NCBI RefSeq assembly: GCF_026341035.1
Contig: NZ_JAPEOQ010000001.1
Location: 5,022,001 to 5,086,000 of the forward strand
Direction: 5' to 3'
Source: Streptomyces sp. NBC_01016
GTDB lineage: Bacteria > Actinomycetota > Actinomycetes > Streptomycetales > Streptomycetaceae
Length of the DNA: 64,000 nucleotides
Below the pieces are notes generated by a model. That model did no database searches, was not told the DNA's origin, and saw nothing but the letters and a program-made list of their open reading frames with translations. Shown here piece by piece: positions 1 through 7,432 of the stretch (positions are counted from its first letter, which is position 1; the number at the start of each line of letters is the position of its first letter). A program made the translations under genes and the position numbers.

Positions 1-947
1 TCCTCCAGCGCCTGCGCGGCCCCCTGGCCGTAGAACGGGAACATCGCATGCGCGGCGTCGCCGAGCAGGGTCATGCGGCCCCGGGTCCACGAGGGCAGCG
101 GCGGGCGGTCGTACAAGGCCCAACGGCCGGGCAGGGAACCGGACTTGATGAGGGTGGTCACCCGGTCGTCCCAGTCGGCGAACTCCGCGTGGAACTCCTC
201 GACCGTGGCCGTCGCGCTCCACGACTCCTCCGTCTCGTCCGTCGCCGGGGCGAACGCGACCACGTTCACGCCCGCGCCGGCGGAGATCGGATAGTGCACG
301 AAGTGATGGCCGGGGCCCAGCCACAGCGTCTGCGCGCGGCGGAGGGCGAAGGAGGGGGCCGCCGCGGCGGGGACCACCGTACGGAAGGCGCACAGGCCCG
401 AGAAGCGGGGGCGCTCCGGTTCGGCGACCGTCTCGCGGACGAGGGAGTGCATGCCGTCCGCGCCGATCACCAGGTCGGCGTCGGTGCGGGTGCCGTCGGC
501 GAAGGTCAGGCGTACGCCGTCGGCATGCGGTTCGACGGACGTGCAGCGCGCCCCGAGCCGCACCGCCTCGTCCGGCACCGCCGACCTGAGCGCGTCGAGC
601 AGGTGGGCGCGGTGCGCGGTGTACGTGCGCTCCCCGTAGAGGCGCTCGCACACCCCGTCGAGGCGTTCCGCGGACAGCACCGTGCCGTCCTCCCAGCGGC
701 GGAACTCCCAGCCCCAGTCCAGGGGTACGGCCCGGCGCAGCGCGGATTCCGCCACGCCCAGCGCGCGCAGCGGCCGCACCGCGTTGGGCGCGAGCACCAG
801 GCCCGCGCCGACCTCGGTGAGCGCGGCCGCCTGCTCGTGGACGGTCACGTCCAGTCCGGCGCGGTGGAGGAAGGCCGCGGCCGCCATGCCGCCGATGCCA
901 CCGCCCACGATCGCGATCCGCGGTCCTGCCTGCTGCTTGTTGCGCAC
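1..947 (-). CDS. FAD-dependent aromatic-ring monooxygenase, C-terminus cut by window edge
   Basis: Class A flavin monooxygenase of the UbiH/PobA type, which uses NAD(P)H and oxygen to hydroxylate an aromatic ring. The GTG at 947 is preceded by AGGAGG with seven bases between, and 315 codons are visible before the gene runs off base 1. The N-terminus has the FAD glycine loop VGGGIGGM, about residue 165 has GADGMHS, and near residue 290 is LLGDAAHAM, the second FAD contact. Family resemblance is closest to salicylate or 3-hydroxybenzoate hydroxylases; the substrate is not decided by sequence. It is divergent from an IclR-type regulator with a perfect inverted repeat between them, so induction by an aromatic compound or its product is likely (inference). 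Confidence 0.88.
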   Translation of the reverse strand, partial: MRNKQQAGPRIAIVGGGIGGMAAAAFLHRAGLDVTVHEQAAALTEVGAGLVLAPNAVRPLRALGVAESALRRAVPLDWGWEFRRWEDGTVLSAERLDGVCERLYGERTYTAHRAHLLDALRSAVPDEAVRLGARCTSVEPHADGVRLTFADGTRTDADLVIGADGMHSLVRETVAEPERPRFSGLCAFRTVVPAAAAPSFALRRAQTLWLGPGHHFVHYPISAGAGVNVVAFAPATDETEESWSATATVEEFHAEFADWDDRVTTLIKSGSLPGRWALYDRPPLPSWTRGRMTLLGDAAHAMFPFYGQGAAQALE

Positions 948-1035
948 TGGCTTCCTCCTGGACTCCGCCGCGTACGTCGTTGTCTTCGCGGCACCCTGGG
1001 GATCCTCGCCCTCCCCGCCAACCGGCGTAACCGCT

Positions 1036-1054
1036 ATGTTCATTGAGCGAACAT
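1036..1054. promoter_or_regulatory. Inverted-repeat operator between monooxygenase and iclR-type gene
   Basis: ATGTTC-N7-GAACAT is a perfect inverted repeat with six-base arms, centred at 1045. It sits in the divergent intergenic space, 89 bases from the monooxygenase GTG and 42 bases before the regulator ATG. IclR-family proteins bind short palindromes of this kind, so it is probably the site of the adjacent regulator. That link is inference. Confidence 0.55.
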
Positions 1055-1095
1055 CGGCGTCAACTACCCATGCGTAGAGGGAGAAGGAGGGGTGG

Positions 1096-1875
1096 ATGTC
1101 TCGTACCGGGCAGCCCGGGCGCAGCGTGAGTGCGCGTCTGCTCGACGTCCTCTTCGCCTTCCGTGCCGGCCGTTCCCGGCTCACCTTGGCCGAGTTGACC
1201 CGTGCCACCGGTCTTCCGCACGCCTCGGTGCGCCGGCTCGCCCTCGAGCTCGTCGAGGCCGGCGCCCTCGACCGGGCGCGGGACGGCACGTTCACGGTGG
1301 GGATCCGCATGTGGGAGCTGGGCACGCTGGCGCCGCTGAGCCTTCCGCTGCGCACGGTCGCGCTGCCGTACATGGAGGACCTGCACGCCGCGCTGCGTCA
1401 GCACGTGCAGATCGCGGTCCTTGACGGTACGTCGGCGGTGCTCGTCGAGCGGCTCTCGGCCGAGCGCGCGGTCGACGTCGAGTTCCGGCCCGGCGGGCGG
1501 CTGCCCCTGCACAGCTCGGGCGTGGGCAAGGTGCTCCTCGCCCACGCGGCACCCGAACTCATCGACGTACTGGTACGGGACGGGCTCCCGGCGCCTACTC
1601 CGCGGACGCTCACCGAGCCCGAACGGCTGCGCGCCGAGCTCGCCGAGGTGCGCGAGAGCGGGGCGGCCACGGTGCACGGGGAGACCTCGCCCGGCGTGGA
1701 CTCCGTGGCCACCCGCGTCCTCGACGCCGACGGTGCGGTGGTCGCCGCGCTCGGCGTCGTCGTACGGGCCGGCACGGCGGATCTGCGGGCGGTGCGGCCC
1801 GCGGTCATCGCCAGCGGGCTCGCGGTGTCGCGCGGGCTGGGGTGGCTGCCTCGGAGCGGCGTGAGGTGCCCTTGA
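1096..1875 (+). CDS. IclR-family transcriptional regulator
   Basis: 259-residue regulator of usual IclR length. Residues 10-75 form the winged helix-turn-helix (RLLDVLFAF to TFTVGIRMWELG), followed by the effector domain with the typical HSSGVGKVLLAH segment and an ATRVLD segment. AAGGAGG ends five bases before the ATG, which fixes the start. It is divergent from the aromatic monooxygenase and likely controls it. Its last 71 bases overlap the end of the convergent MFS gene, an unusually long convergent overlap. IclR proteins often govern aromatic-acid catabolism in actinomycetes; the effector here is unknown. Confidence 0.92.
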   Translation: MSRTGQPGRSVSARLLDVLFAFRAGRSRLTLAELTRATGLPHASVRRLALELVEAGALDRARDGTFTVGIRMWELGTLAPLSLPLRTVALPYMEDLHAALRQHVQIAVLDGTSAVLVERLSAERAVDVEFRPGGRLPLHSSGVGKVLLAHAAPELIDVLVRDGLPAPTPRTLTEPERLRAELAEVRESGAATVHGETSPGVDSVATRVLDADGAVVAALGVVVRAGTADLRAVRPAVIASGLAVSRGLGWLPRSGVRCP

Positions 1876-3040
1876 ACATCGCCGCCAACCCCGCCCCCAG
1901 CAGTGCCGGAACCACGAACGCGTAGAAGCCGGCCTTGGGCCAGGCGAACAGGACGGTGACCGCGCCCAGGTAGCTCGGTCCCACCACGGCGCCGATGCGG
2001 CCGACCCCGAGACTGAACCCGAGGCCGGTGCCGCGCAGGTGGGGCGGGTAGTAGTGGGCGACGGCGATGTTGACCAGGTTCTGCGTGCCCAGGGCGCCGA
2101 GCCCCGCGACCGCGGACGCGAGCAGCAGCACGGGGCGGGGCTGCGGAGTGCTCAACGTGATCATGGCGAGTGCGGCGAGGACGAAGCTCGCCACCGTGGC
2201 GGCCTTGAGGAGGCCGCGGTCGGCGAACAGAACGGCGGCCAACGTGCCCAGCACCGCGCCCGCGTTGAACGCGATGGAGAACTCGAGGGACGAGCTGAGG
2301 TCGTAGCCGTTCTTGACCATCAGGGTCGGCAGCCACGTGCCCGCACCGTAGACGAGGACGAGGCCGGTGAAGGTGGCCGCCCAGAAGAGGAGTGTCGCCC
2401 TGCGGTGCCGGGCGACGAGGATCTCGCCCAGGCGGTTGGCGGAGGCAGGCCGCTCCCCACCGGCCGCCGACGGCACCGACGCAGGGACGAGCCGCCACAC
2501 CACCGGTATGAGCACGAGCGGGAAGACACCGAAGAGGAACAGGGAGTGGAAGTCCCACGCGGGCAGCAGCGCGCGGCCGAGGACACCCGTGATGATGCCT
2601 CCGAAGGCGAGGCCGGTCAGCGCGGTGCCGACTTGCAGGTTGCGGCGTGCGGGCGTCGCCGATTCACTCACGTACGCGGTGACCAGCGGGATGAGCGCCC
2701 CCAGGCCGATGCCGGTGGCGAAGCGGGTCGCGGCGAAGAGGCCGAGCGTCCCGGCGACCGCGCTCAGCAGCATCCAGACGGAGAGCCAGGCCAGACTGAT
2801 GACCATCGGTCGCCGCCGCCCGTACAGGTCCCCGGCCCAGCCCGCCGCGACGGAACCGATGGGCATTCCGAGCGCGGTGAGGCTGCCCAGCAGGCCGAGC
2901 GTGGACTTGGTGACGTCCCAGCCGGGGTGGTTGAGGAGGGAGGGGCCGACCGCGCCGAGGATGAAGAGGTCGTATCCCTCGATGCAGAGCATGGCCAGAC
3001 CGAGTGCTGTGGCCGCACGTGCGCCAGTGGTGCGTGTCAT
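1805..3040 (-). CDS. MFS transporter, aromatic acid:H+ symporter-like
   Basis: 411-residue membrane protein with about twelve hydrophobic segments. The loop after helix 2 carries the MFS signature as GDLYGRRRP. The N-terminal segment MLCIEGYDLFILGAVGPSLL resembles the D(R)YD motif of the AAHS (PcaK/BenK) group, whose members import aromatic acids with protons. GAGGAGG precedes the ATG by seven bases. It is the last gene of a minus-strand operon gntR-DUF3500-MFS (16 bases after the DUF3500 gene), so it may import the substrate of that pathway. Substrate assignment is by family resemblance only. Confidence 0.85.
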   Translation of the reverse strand: MTRTTGARAATALGLAMLCIEGYDLFILGAVGPSLLNHPGWDVTKSTLGLLGSLTALGMPIGSVAAGWAGDLYGRRRPMVISLAWLSVWMLLSAVAGTLGLFAATRFATGIGLGALIPLVTAYVSESATPARRNLQVGTALTGLAFGGIITGVLGRALLPAWDFHSLFLFGVFPLVLIPVVWRLVPASVPSAAGGERPASANRLGEILVARHRRATLLFWAATFTGLVLVYGAGTWLPTLMVKNGYDLSSSLEFSIAFNAGAVLGTLAAVLFADRGLLKAATVASFVLAALAMITLSTPQPRPVLLLASAVAGLGALGTQNLVNIAVAHYYPPHLRGTGLGFSLGVGRIGAVVGPSYLGAVTVLFAWPKAGFYAFVVPALLGAGLAAMFKGTSRRSEAATPARATPRARWR

Positions 3041-3056
3041 CGAGCGTCCTCCTCGG

Positions 3057-4307
3057 TCACCGGTGACGCCCCTGTTGCCACTGTCGCACCCAACTGCGTC
3101 CGTAGTCGTTGCCGTGCGGTGTGCGCAGCACGGTGTGGACGTGGAACGGCTTGGGGGAGTCGTAGTCGAGGAACACCCCGCAGTGGTGGTCGAGTTCGGC
3201 GATGACCACGGGGGACTGGACGCGGTAGTAGAAGACGTCGTCGGGGCCGTGGCCGCCGATCCAGGAGAACCATGTGTCGTCCAGGTGCGCGCGCACCTCC
3301 CGCATCCGCGCGGCGCGGGGGCCGGGCGGCAGAAGCTTGAGGAACTCCTCCACGGTCGCCATCACCAACTCGCGTGCGGCGGAGGGTATTTCACGCACAC
3401 ATACTCCCTCGAAAGGGATCACGCGGTTGTCCTGGAAGGCGCCCGCGAGATGTCGCTCGTCACCGGGGTGCACCCGGCCCTCCGGCATGCCCGGGTCGAC
3501 CATCCGCTCGTACACGGTCGCCGCGGCGCGCAGTTCTGTGGTGAGTGCCGCCATGACCTGTCGGCCCAGCGAGATACGTTCGGTGAAGGCGGTCGTCGCG
3601 GCGTGCGGCCCGGCGTCGATCTCGTTGGGCTCCGCGCCGAGGAAGACCGGACCGACGGTCGAACGGCCCTCCACAACAAGGCAGTTGACGGCGCAGTGGT
3701 GGCCGAAGAGCTGCCATCCCCACGGGGCGTGTTCGTCGGGGGTGCCGTACAGGGCGATGTTGTAGCTGAACTCGCCCAGGATGTTCTCGAGGTCGACGGC
3801 CTCACCGAGGAAGCCGTTGATCCGCATCATCGTGCGGACCTCGTCGTACCCCTCCGCGCTGAGGGACTCCCGTACGAGGGTGAGGGCCGCGCGGCGCACC
3901 TCGGGCGGCTGGAACTCGAGCCGCAGGCCCGTGTCGAACTGCATGAACTCCGGGTTGGCCCATGTCTGCCACTCCACCGCGTCCACCGCGTGGCAGATCC
4001 GGTCCCGGCTCTCCGCGTCCAGTGTGTCGAGCAACTCCCTTGCCGCGGAGACCATGTCGCCGACCGGTGCCTCCTCGCCCGGCTTCGCCGGTTCGAGCAG
4101 ATGGAGGCCTTCGCGCAGCGAGCCGTTCTCCGTGATGCCCCGGAAGTCGTTCTTGTAGAGCGGCGTCCAGCCGCGGATCAGCTCACCCGTGAAGGTGCCC
4201 TCGGCCCGCGCGACCTCCCGATAGGAGTACGGGTCAAGGCCCTTGAGCTCCTGGATGCGCGGGTGGTCCGGCGGAAAGAGGTACTCGCGGTACGCGGCGG
4301 ATGACAT
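3057..4307 (-). CDS. DUF3500 family protein
   Basis: 416-residue protein I recognise as DUF3500 from its C-terminal block LDHHCGVF ... FHVHTVLRTPHGNDYG. No reaction is established for the family as far as I know. The protein has no signal peptide or membrane segment and carries several clustered histidines (FGHHCAVN, LDHHCG, HVHT) that could bind metal. GGAGG lies seven to eight bases before the ATG. It sits between a GntR regulator (23 bases upstream) and an MFS transporter (16 bases downstream) on the same strand, opposite a fumarylacetoacetate-hydrolase-family gene. This context suggests an enzyme acting on a small carboxylic or aromatic compound. That role is inferred from neighbours, not from the protein itself. 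Confidence 0.85.
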   Translation of the reverse strand: MSSAAYREYLFPPDHPRIQELKGLDPYSYREVARAEGTFTGELIRGWTPLYKNDFRGITENGSLREGLHLLEPAKPGEEAPVGDMVSAARELLDTLDAESRDRICHAVDAVEWQTWANPEFMQFDTGLRLEFQPPEVRRAALTLVRESLSAEGYDEVRTMMRINGFLGEAVDLENILGEFSYNIALYGTPDEHAPWGWQLFGHHCAVNCLVVEGRSTVGPVFLGAEPNEIDAGPHAATTAFTERISLGRQVMAALTTELRAAATVYERMVDPGMPEGRVHPGDERHLAGAFQDNRVIPFEGVCVREIPSAARELVMATVEEFLKLLPPGPRAARMREVRAHLDDTWFSWIGGHGPDDVFYYRVQSPVVIAELDHHCGVFLDYDSPKPFHVHTVLRTPHGNDYGRSWVRQWQQGRHR

Positions 4308-4330
4308 GAGGCGTTCCTCCCGGACAGGCC

Positions 4331-5062
4331 CTAGCTGGTGGTGTTGTGGCGGGCCACGGCCGCGCGCACGGCGGACTCGTCGCCCGCGGCGATGGCCTCG
4401 ACGAGGTCCTCGTGCGCCCCGCACCGCTCGGCCCGGTACCGTTGCGAGGCCTCCGTGTCGTCGTCGAGCCGGGAGGAGGCGGAGGCGTTGAGGTGGCCGA
4501 GCGTTCCGGTGTAGACGGCGGCGGCCATCCGGTTGGGGCAGATCGCGGCGATCCGTTCGTGCAGCGCCCAGTTGGCCCGCATGAACGCGTCCCAGTCCGG
4601 CGCCGCGCGCATCCCCTCCAGGAGCGTACGCAGCTCGGCGACGTCCTCGTCGGCGCGGCAGCGGGCGGCGCCGATGTCGACCAACACCTCCAGGTGGTCG
4701 CGGAGTTCGATGGCGTCGGCGACCGTCTCCGGCTCGTCCCGTACGTCGAGCAAGGTGTGGCGCAGGCGTACCACCGGGCCCCGGTCGGCGACGAAGAGGC
4801 CGCCGCCCCGGCCGGGACGGATCTGCAGCACCCCGCGGTCGCGCAGGATCCGCACCGCCTCGCTGACCGTCGAATACGCGTAACCCGTCTCCTCCCGAAG
4901 GGAGTCGAGGGTGCCCACGGGGTCGCCGGCGCGGAGGCCGAGCGCGCGGATGCGGGCATCGAGGTCGGCGGCGAGCTGCTCGGCCCGCGTACGACGGGGC
5001 GCGGCGCCCAGGCCGCCGATGAGCGCTTGTCGGGCCGCTGGTTCGTCAGGCATAGTCGCCAT
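4331..5062 (-). CDS. GntR-family (FadR-like) transcriptional regulator
   Basis: 243-residue regulator with a GntR winged helix at about residues 25-95 (EETGYAYSTVSEAVRILRD is the recognition region) and an all-helical FCD-type effector domain with conserved histidines in the C-terminal half. The first ATG at 5062 lies 11 bases after GGAGG; a second ATG three codons later is possible. First gene of the gntR-DUF3500-MFS operon and divergent from the FAH-family gene; only 47 bases separate the two starts and they contain a nested palindrome. Probably an autoregulated repressor of both transcripts. Confidence 0.9.
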   Translation of the reverse strand: MATMPDEPAARQALIGGLGAAPRRTRAEQLAADLDARIRALGLRAGDPVGTLDSLREETGYAYSTVSEAVRILRDRGVLQIRPGRGGGLFVADRGPVVRLRHTLLDVRDEPETVADAIELRDHLEVLVDIGAARCRADEDVAELRTLLEGMRAAPDWDAFMRANWALHERIAAICPNRMAAAVYTGTLGHLNASASSRLDDDTEASQRYRAERCGAHEDLVEAIAAGDESAVRAAVARHNTTS

Positions 5063-5070
5063 CGAAGCAC

Positions 5071-5103
5071 AAACCTCCGAACCTTTAAAGGGATTGGAGG
5101 TTT
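5071..5103. promoter_or_regulatory. Nested palindromic operator between gntR-type gene and FAH-family gene
   Basis: AAACCTCC at 5071-5078 and GGAGGTTT at 5096-5103 are perfect inverted arms, and between them lies the ten-base palindrome CCTTTAAAGG at 5082-5091. The right arm contains the GGAGG that serves as ribosome binding site of the FAH-family gene, and the complement of the left arm supplies GGAGG for the regulator gene. A bound repressor or an RNA hairpin could thus affect both genes. Confidence 0.55.
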
Positions 5104-5109
5104 CCTCCG

Positions 5110-5994
5110 ATGTGGGAGCAGCGCATGCGCATAGTGGGTATCCGGCAGCCGGGCTCGGACAGGGGCACGGACGTGGCCCAACTCTCCGACGACGGGCGGG
5201 AGGTGACCGTGCTGGCTCCGGTGGAGGAGTTCTGGTCCGACCCGTCGGGACATCTCGCGGCGGGCGCCGACGGGCCGACGCTCGCGGCCTCGACCGTGAC
5301 GTTCGTGCCCCCGGTGCGCCCCGACGCCCGCGTCATCTGCATCGGCCTCAACTACCTGAAGCACGTGGCGGAGGGCACCTTCCGCGACACTCAACTGCCT
5401 GAGTTCCCCACGCTGTTCGCCCGCTGGACGCAGTCGCTCACTGTCGACGGCGCCGACGTCCCCGTCCCGTCCGGCGAGGACGGCCTGGACTGGGAGGGCG
5501 AGGTCGTCGCGTGGGTCGGGGCGCCGCTCGTGGACGCCACCCCCGAGGAGGCGCTGGCCGCGGTCGTCGGCTACTCCACGTTCAACGACCTCACCGCGCG
5601 CCGCGCCCAGAAGCTCACCTCGCAGTGGATCCTCGGCAAGAACGGCGACCGCTCGGGCCCGCTCGGCCCGATGGTCCCGGCCGCCGAAGTCGGCGACCTG
5701 CGCGAGGGGTTGCGCGTGGTCACCCGGGTGAACGGGGAGATCGTCCAGGACGGCCGCACCGACGAGATGGTGTACGGCGTCGGCGACACGCTCGCCCACA
5801 TCTCCCGTACGTTCACCCTCCGCCCCGGCGACCTGCTGGCCACCGGCACACCCTCCGGCGTCGGCTACGCGCGCACGCCCCCGTGGCTGCTGCACCCCGG
5901 CGACGTGGTGGAGGTGGAGGTGGAACGCCTCGGAACGCTGCGCAACACGGTGGTCGGCAACGCGTCGCGCCACGCCCCGACCGTCGCGCGCTGA
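5110..5994 (+). CDS. Fumarylacetoacetate hydrolase (FAH) family protein
   Basis: 294-residue metal-dependent hydrolase or decarboxylase of the FAH family, whose members cleave acylpyruvates or 2,4-diketo acids. Visible family motifs are CIGLNYLKHVAE, the metal ligands in GLDWEGEVV and FNDLTAR, and the C-terminal DLLATGTPSGVGYAR. The ATG at 5110 is nine bases after GGAGG; a second ATG at 5125 coincides with the usual domain start (MRIVGIR) and is a fair alternative. The gene is divergent from gntR-DUF3500-MFS and shares an operator with it. It could hydrolyse the product of an aromatic ring-cleavage route. It could also be the hydrolase missing from the fucose operon 50 kb away, since that pathway ends with an FAH-family enzyme. 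Neither is proven. Confidence 0.9.
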   Translation: MWEQRMRIVGIRQPGSDRGTDVAQLSDDGREVTVLAPVEEFWSDPSGHLAAGADGPTLAASTVTFVPPVRPDARVICIGLNYLKHVAEGTFRDTQLPEFPTLFARWTQSLTVDGADVPVPSGEDGLDWEGEVVAWVGAPLVDATPEEALAAVVGYSTFNDLTARRAQKLTSQWILGKNGDRSGPLGPMVPAAEVGDLREGLRVVTRVNGEIVQDGRTDEMVYGVGDTLAHISRTFTLRPGDLLATGTPSGVGYARTPPWLLHPGDVVEVEVERLGTLRNTVVGNASRHAPTVAR

Positions 5995-6004
5995 CCGGCC
6001 GCGC

Positions 6005-7264
6005 TCAGCCGGTCTTCTGCAGCGCGCGGAACTGCTCGAACCAGACGCTGCGGCCGAGGGTGCCGCCCTCGCCCGGCCGCACGGTCCGGTTGGCGTACAG
6101 GGGGTTGAGGATCCACGGCATCTTGTTGGCGTCCCAGCCCGAGGCCATCGACTCGATCTGCAGGCCCCCGTAGGTCGCCACCGCCAGTTTCCCGGTGTCG
6201 CGGAACGCCTTCATCTGCTCGGTGAGGTAGTTCCTGCTGGTGTCGAACCACTGGGTCATGGAGATGAAGTCGTTCCACTTCGGCTGCGGGAACGGCTGCT
6301 GGATGGCGTCCCCGATCACCTGCCAGACCTTCCGGCCCGGGTCCACGTTGTAGCGCTTGGCGAACGCCGGGGACACCGGGTCGTGCATGTGCTCCTTCCA
6401 GAACTGCACCAGGGAGAACTCCGTGGCGAGGAACTTCTGGTCCGAACGCAGGGTCGGCACCACGTAGTTGAAGTACTTGGCGGCGTTCTGCAGCGACGTG
6501 ACGTGCGGGTGGATGTCGACGCCGGCGAGCTCGGGTGTCTTGTTGACGAACCGCAGCCACCGCTCGGTCGCGGGCGTGCGGCCCGCCGGGTCGTCGAGGT
6601 GGTTGAGCGCGCCCATGTAGAGGCTGGTCCCGGAGCCCGCGCCGCCGTGCTGCCCCCGGTATTCGATGACGTGGCGGGCCAGCGTCTCGTAGAACACGTT
6701 GAGCGTCTTGTTGCGCTCTTCCTGCAGCGTCTCCAGGAACGGCTCGTTGCCGATCGTGAGGATGTCGACCTTGCCGAGCACTGCGGCCAGCACCCGGTTC
6801 ACGAGGGCCAGCAGATCCTTCAGTTCGGCGCTGCCCGGCGTGGGGAGCGGGCCCTTCGTGGGCCCCAGCGCATAGGGGAACTTGAGCGAGAGGATCGTCT
6901 TGCGGCCGTCACCGTGCGCGGTCAGGAGCGCCTTGATGGCGCGCTGCTGCGTGACGTCACCGTCGAGATCGCCCGGCGTCATCGGGACGAAGCCGCGCAC
7001 CCAGGTGGCCGAGAGTGCCTTCAGTTGGGTGGCGCCGAGGCCCGCGGGGTCCTCGTTGAAGTTCACGCCGAGGGCGCCGTCGGGCGCGCCGCCCGGGACC
7101 TTGCCCTCGGCCGCGGCTGCCTTGCCCTCGACCGACGGTGACTGCGACGGCGAGGTCTTCGATCCCGATGATTTGGTGTCGGACGACGGCGAGCACGCGG
7201 CAGTGAGGAGGGCGGAGGCGGAGACGCCCAAGAGCAAGCGGCGGGAGGTGGTGTGCCGAGTCAC
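6005..7264 (-). CDS. Tat-exported lipoprotein with glycoside-hydrolase-like barrel
   Basis: 419-residue predicted lipoprotein. The N-terminus TSRRLLLG resembles a Tat motif and is followed by a hydrophobic stretch ending LLTAAC, a lipobox with cysteine near residue 24. A Ser/Lys/Thr-rich linker follows, then a TIM-barrel-like domain from about residue 65. TIGNEPFL has the asparagine-glutamate pair typical of clan GH-A acid/base residues, and FLATEFSLVQ may carry the nucleophile glutamate. The GTG at 7264 was chosen because it starts the signal peptide; an upstream in-frame start would add a cysteine-rich, non-signal-like extension. The ribosome site is weak. Family and substrate are not recognised. 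Convergent with the FAH-family gene, ten bases apart. Confidence 0.75.
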   Translation of the reverse strand: MTRHTTSRRLLLGVSASALLTAACSPSSDTKSSGSKTSPSQSPSVEGKAAAAEGKVPGGAPDGALGVNFNEDPAGLGATQLKALSATWVRGFVPMTPGDLDGDVTQQRAIKALLTAHGDGRKTILSLKFPYALGPTKGPLPTPGSAELKDLLALVNRVLAAVLGKVDILTIGNEPFLETLQEERNKTLNVFYETLARHVIEYRGQHGGAGSGTSLYMGALNHLDDPAGRTPATERWLRFVNKTPELAGVDIHPHVTSLQNAAKYFNYVVPTLRSDQKFLATEFSLVQFWKEHMHDPVSPAFAKRYNVDPGRKVWQVIGDAIQQPFPQPKWNDFISMTQWFDTSRNYLTEQMKAFRDTGKLAVATYGGLQIESMASGWDANKMPWILNPLYANRTVRPGEGGTLGRSVWFEQFRALQKTG

Positions 7265-7377
7265 TGCGGTCCATTCCGTGGGGGTTTGCTGTCCGGTACA
7301 CCGACACCGTAGGCATGTCGATGCGCTCATTTGTTCCCCTGTGACAGCCCCGCGACATCATCCGGACAACGTCAAAA

Positions 7378-7413
7378 CCCCGGTCACACAAGTTTCAACA
7401 TATGTGACCGGGG
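7378..7413 (-). terminator. Intrinsic terminator after MHS transporter
   Basis: CCCCGGTCACA at 7378-7388 pairs perfectly with TGTGACCGGGG at 7403-7413. Read on the minus strand the stem is followed by TTTT, so it fits termination of the transporter that ends at 7433. Confidence 0.8.
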
Positions 7414-7432
7414 TGATGAGCGACGGCGTGCC

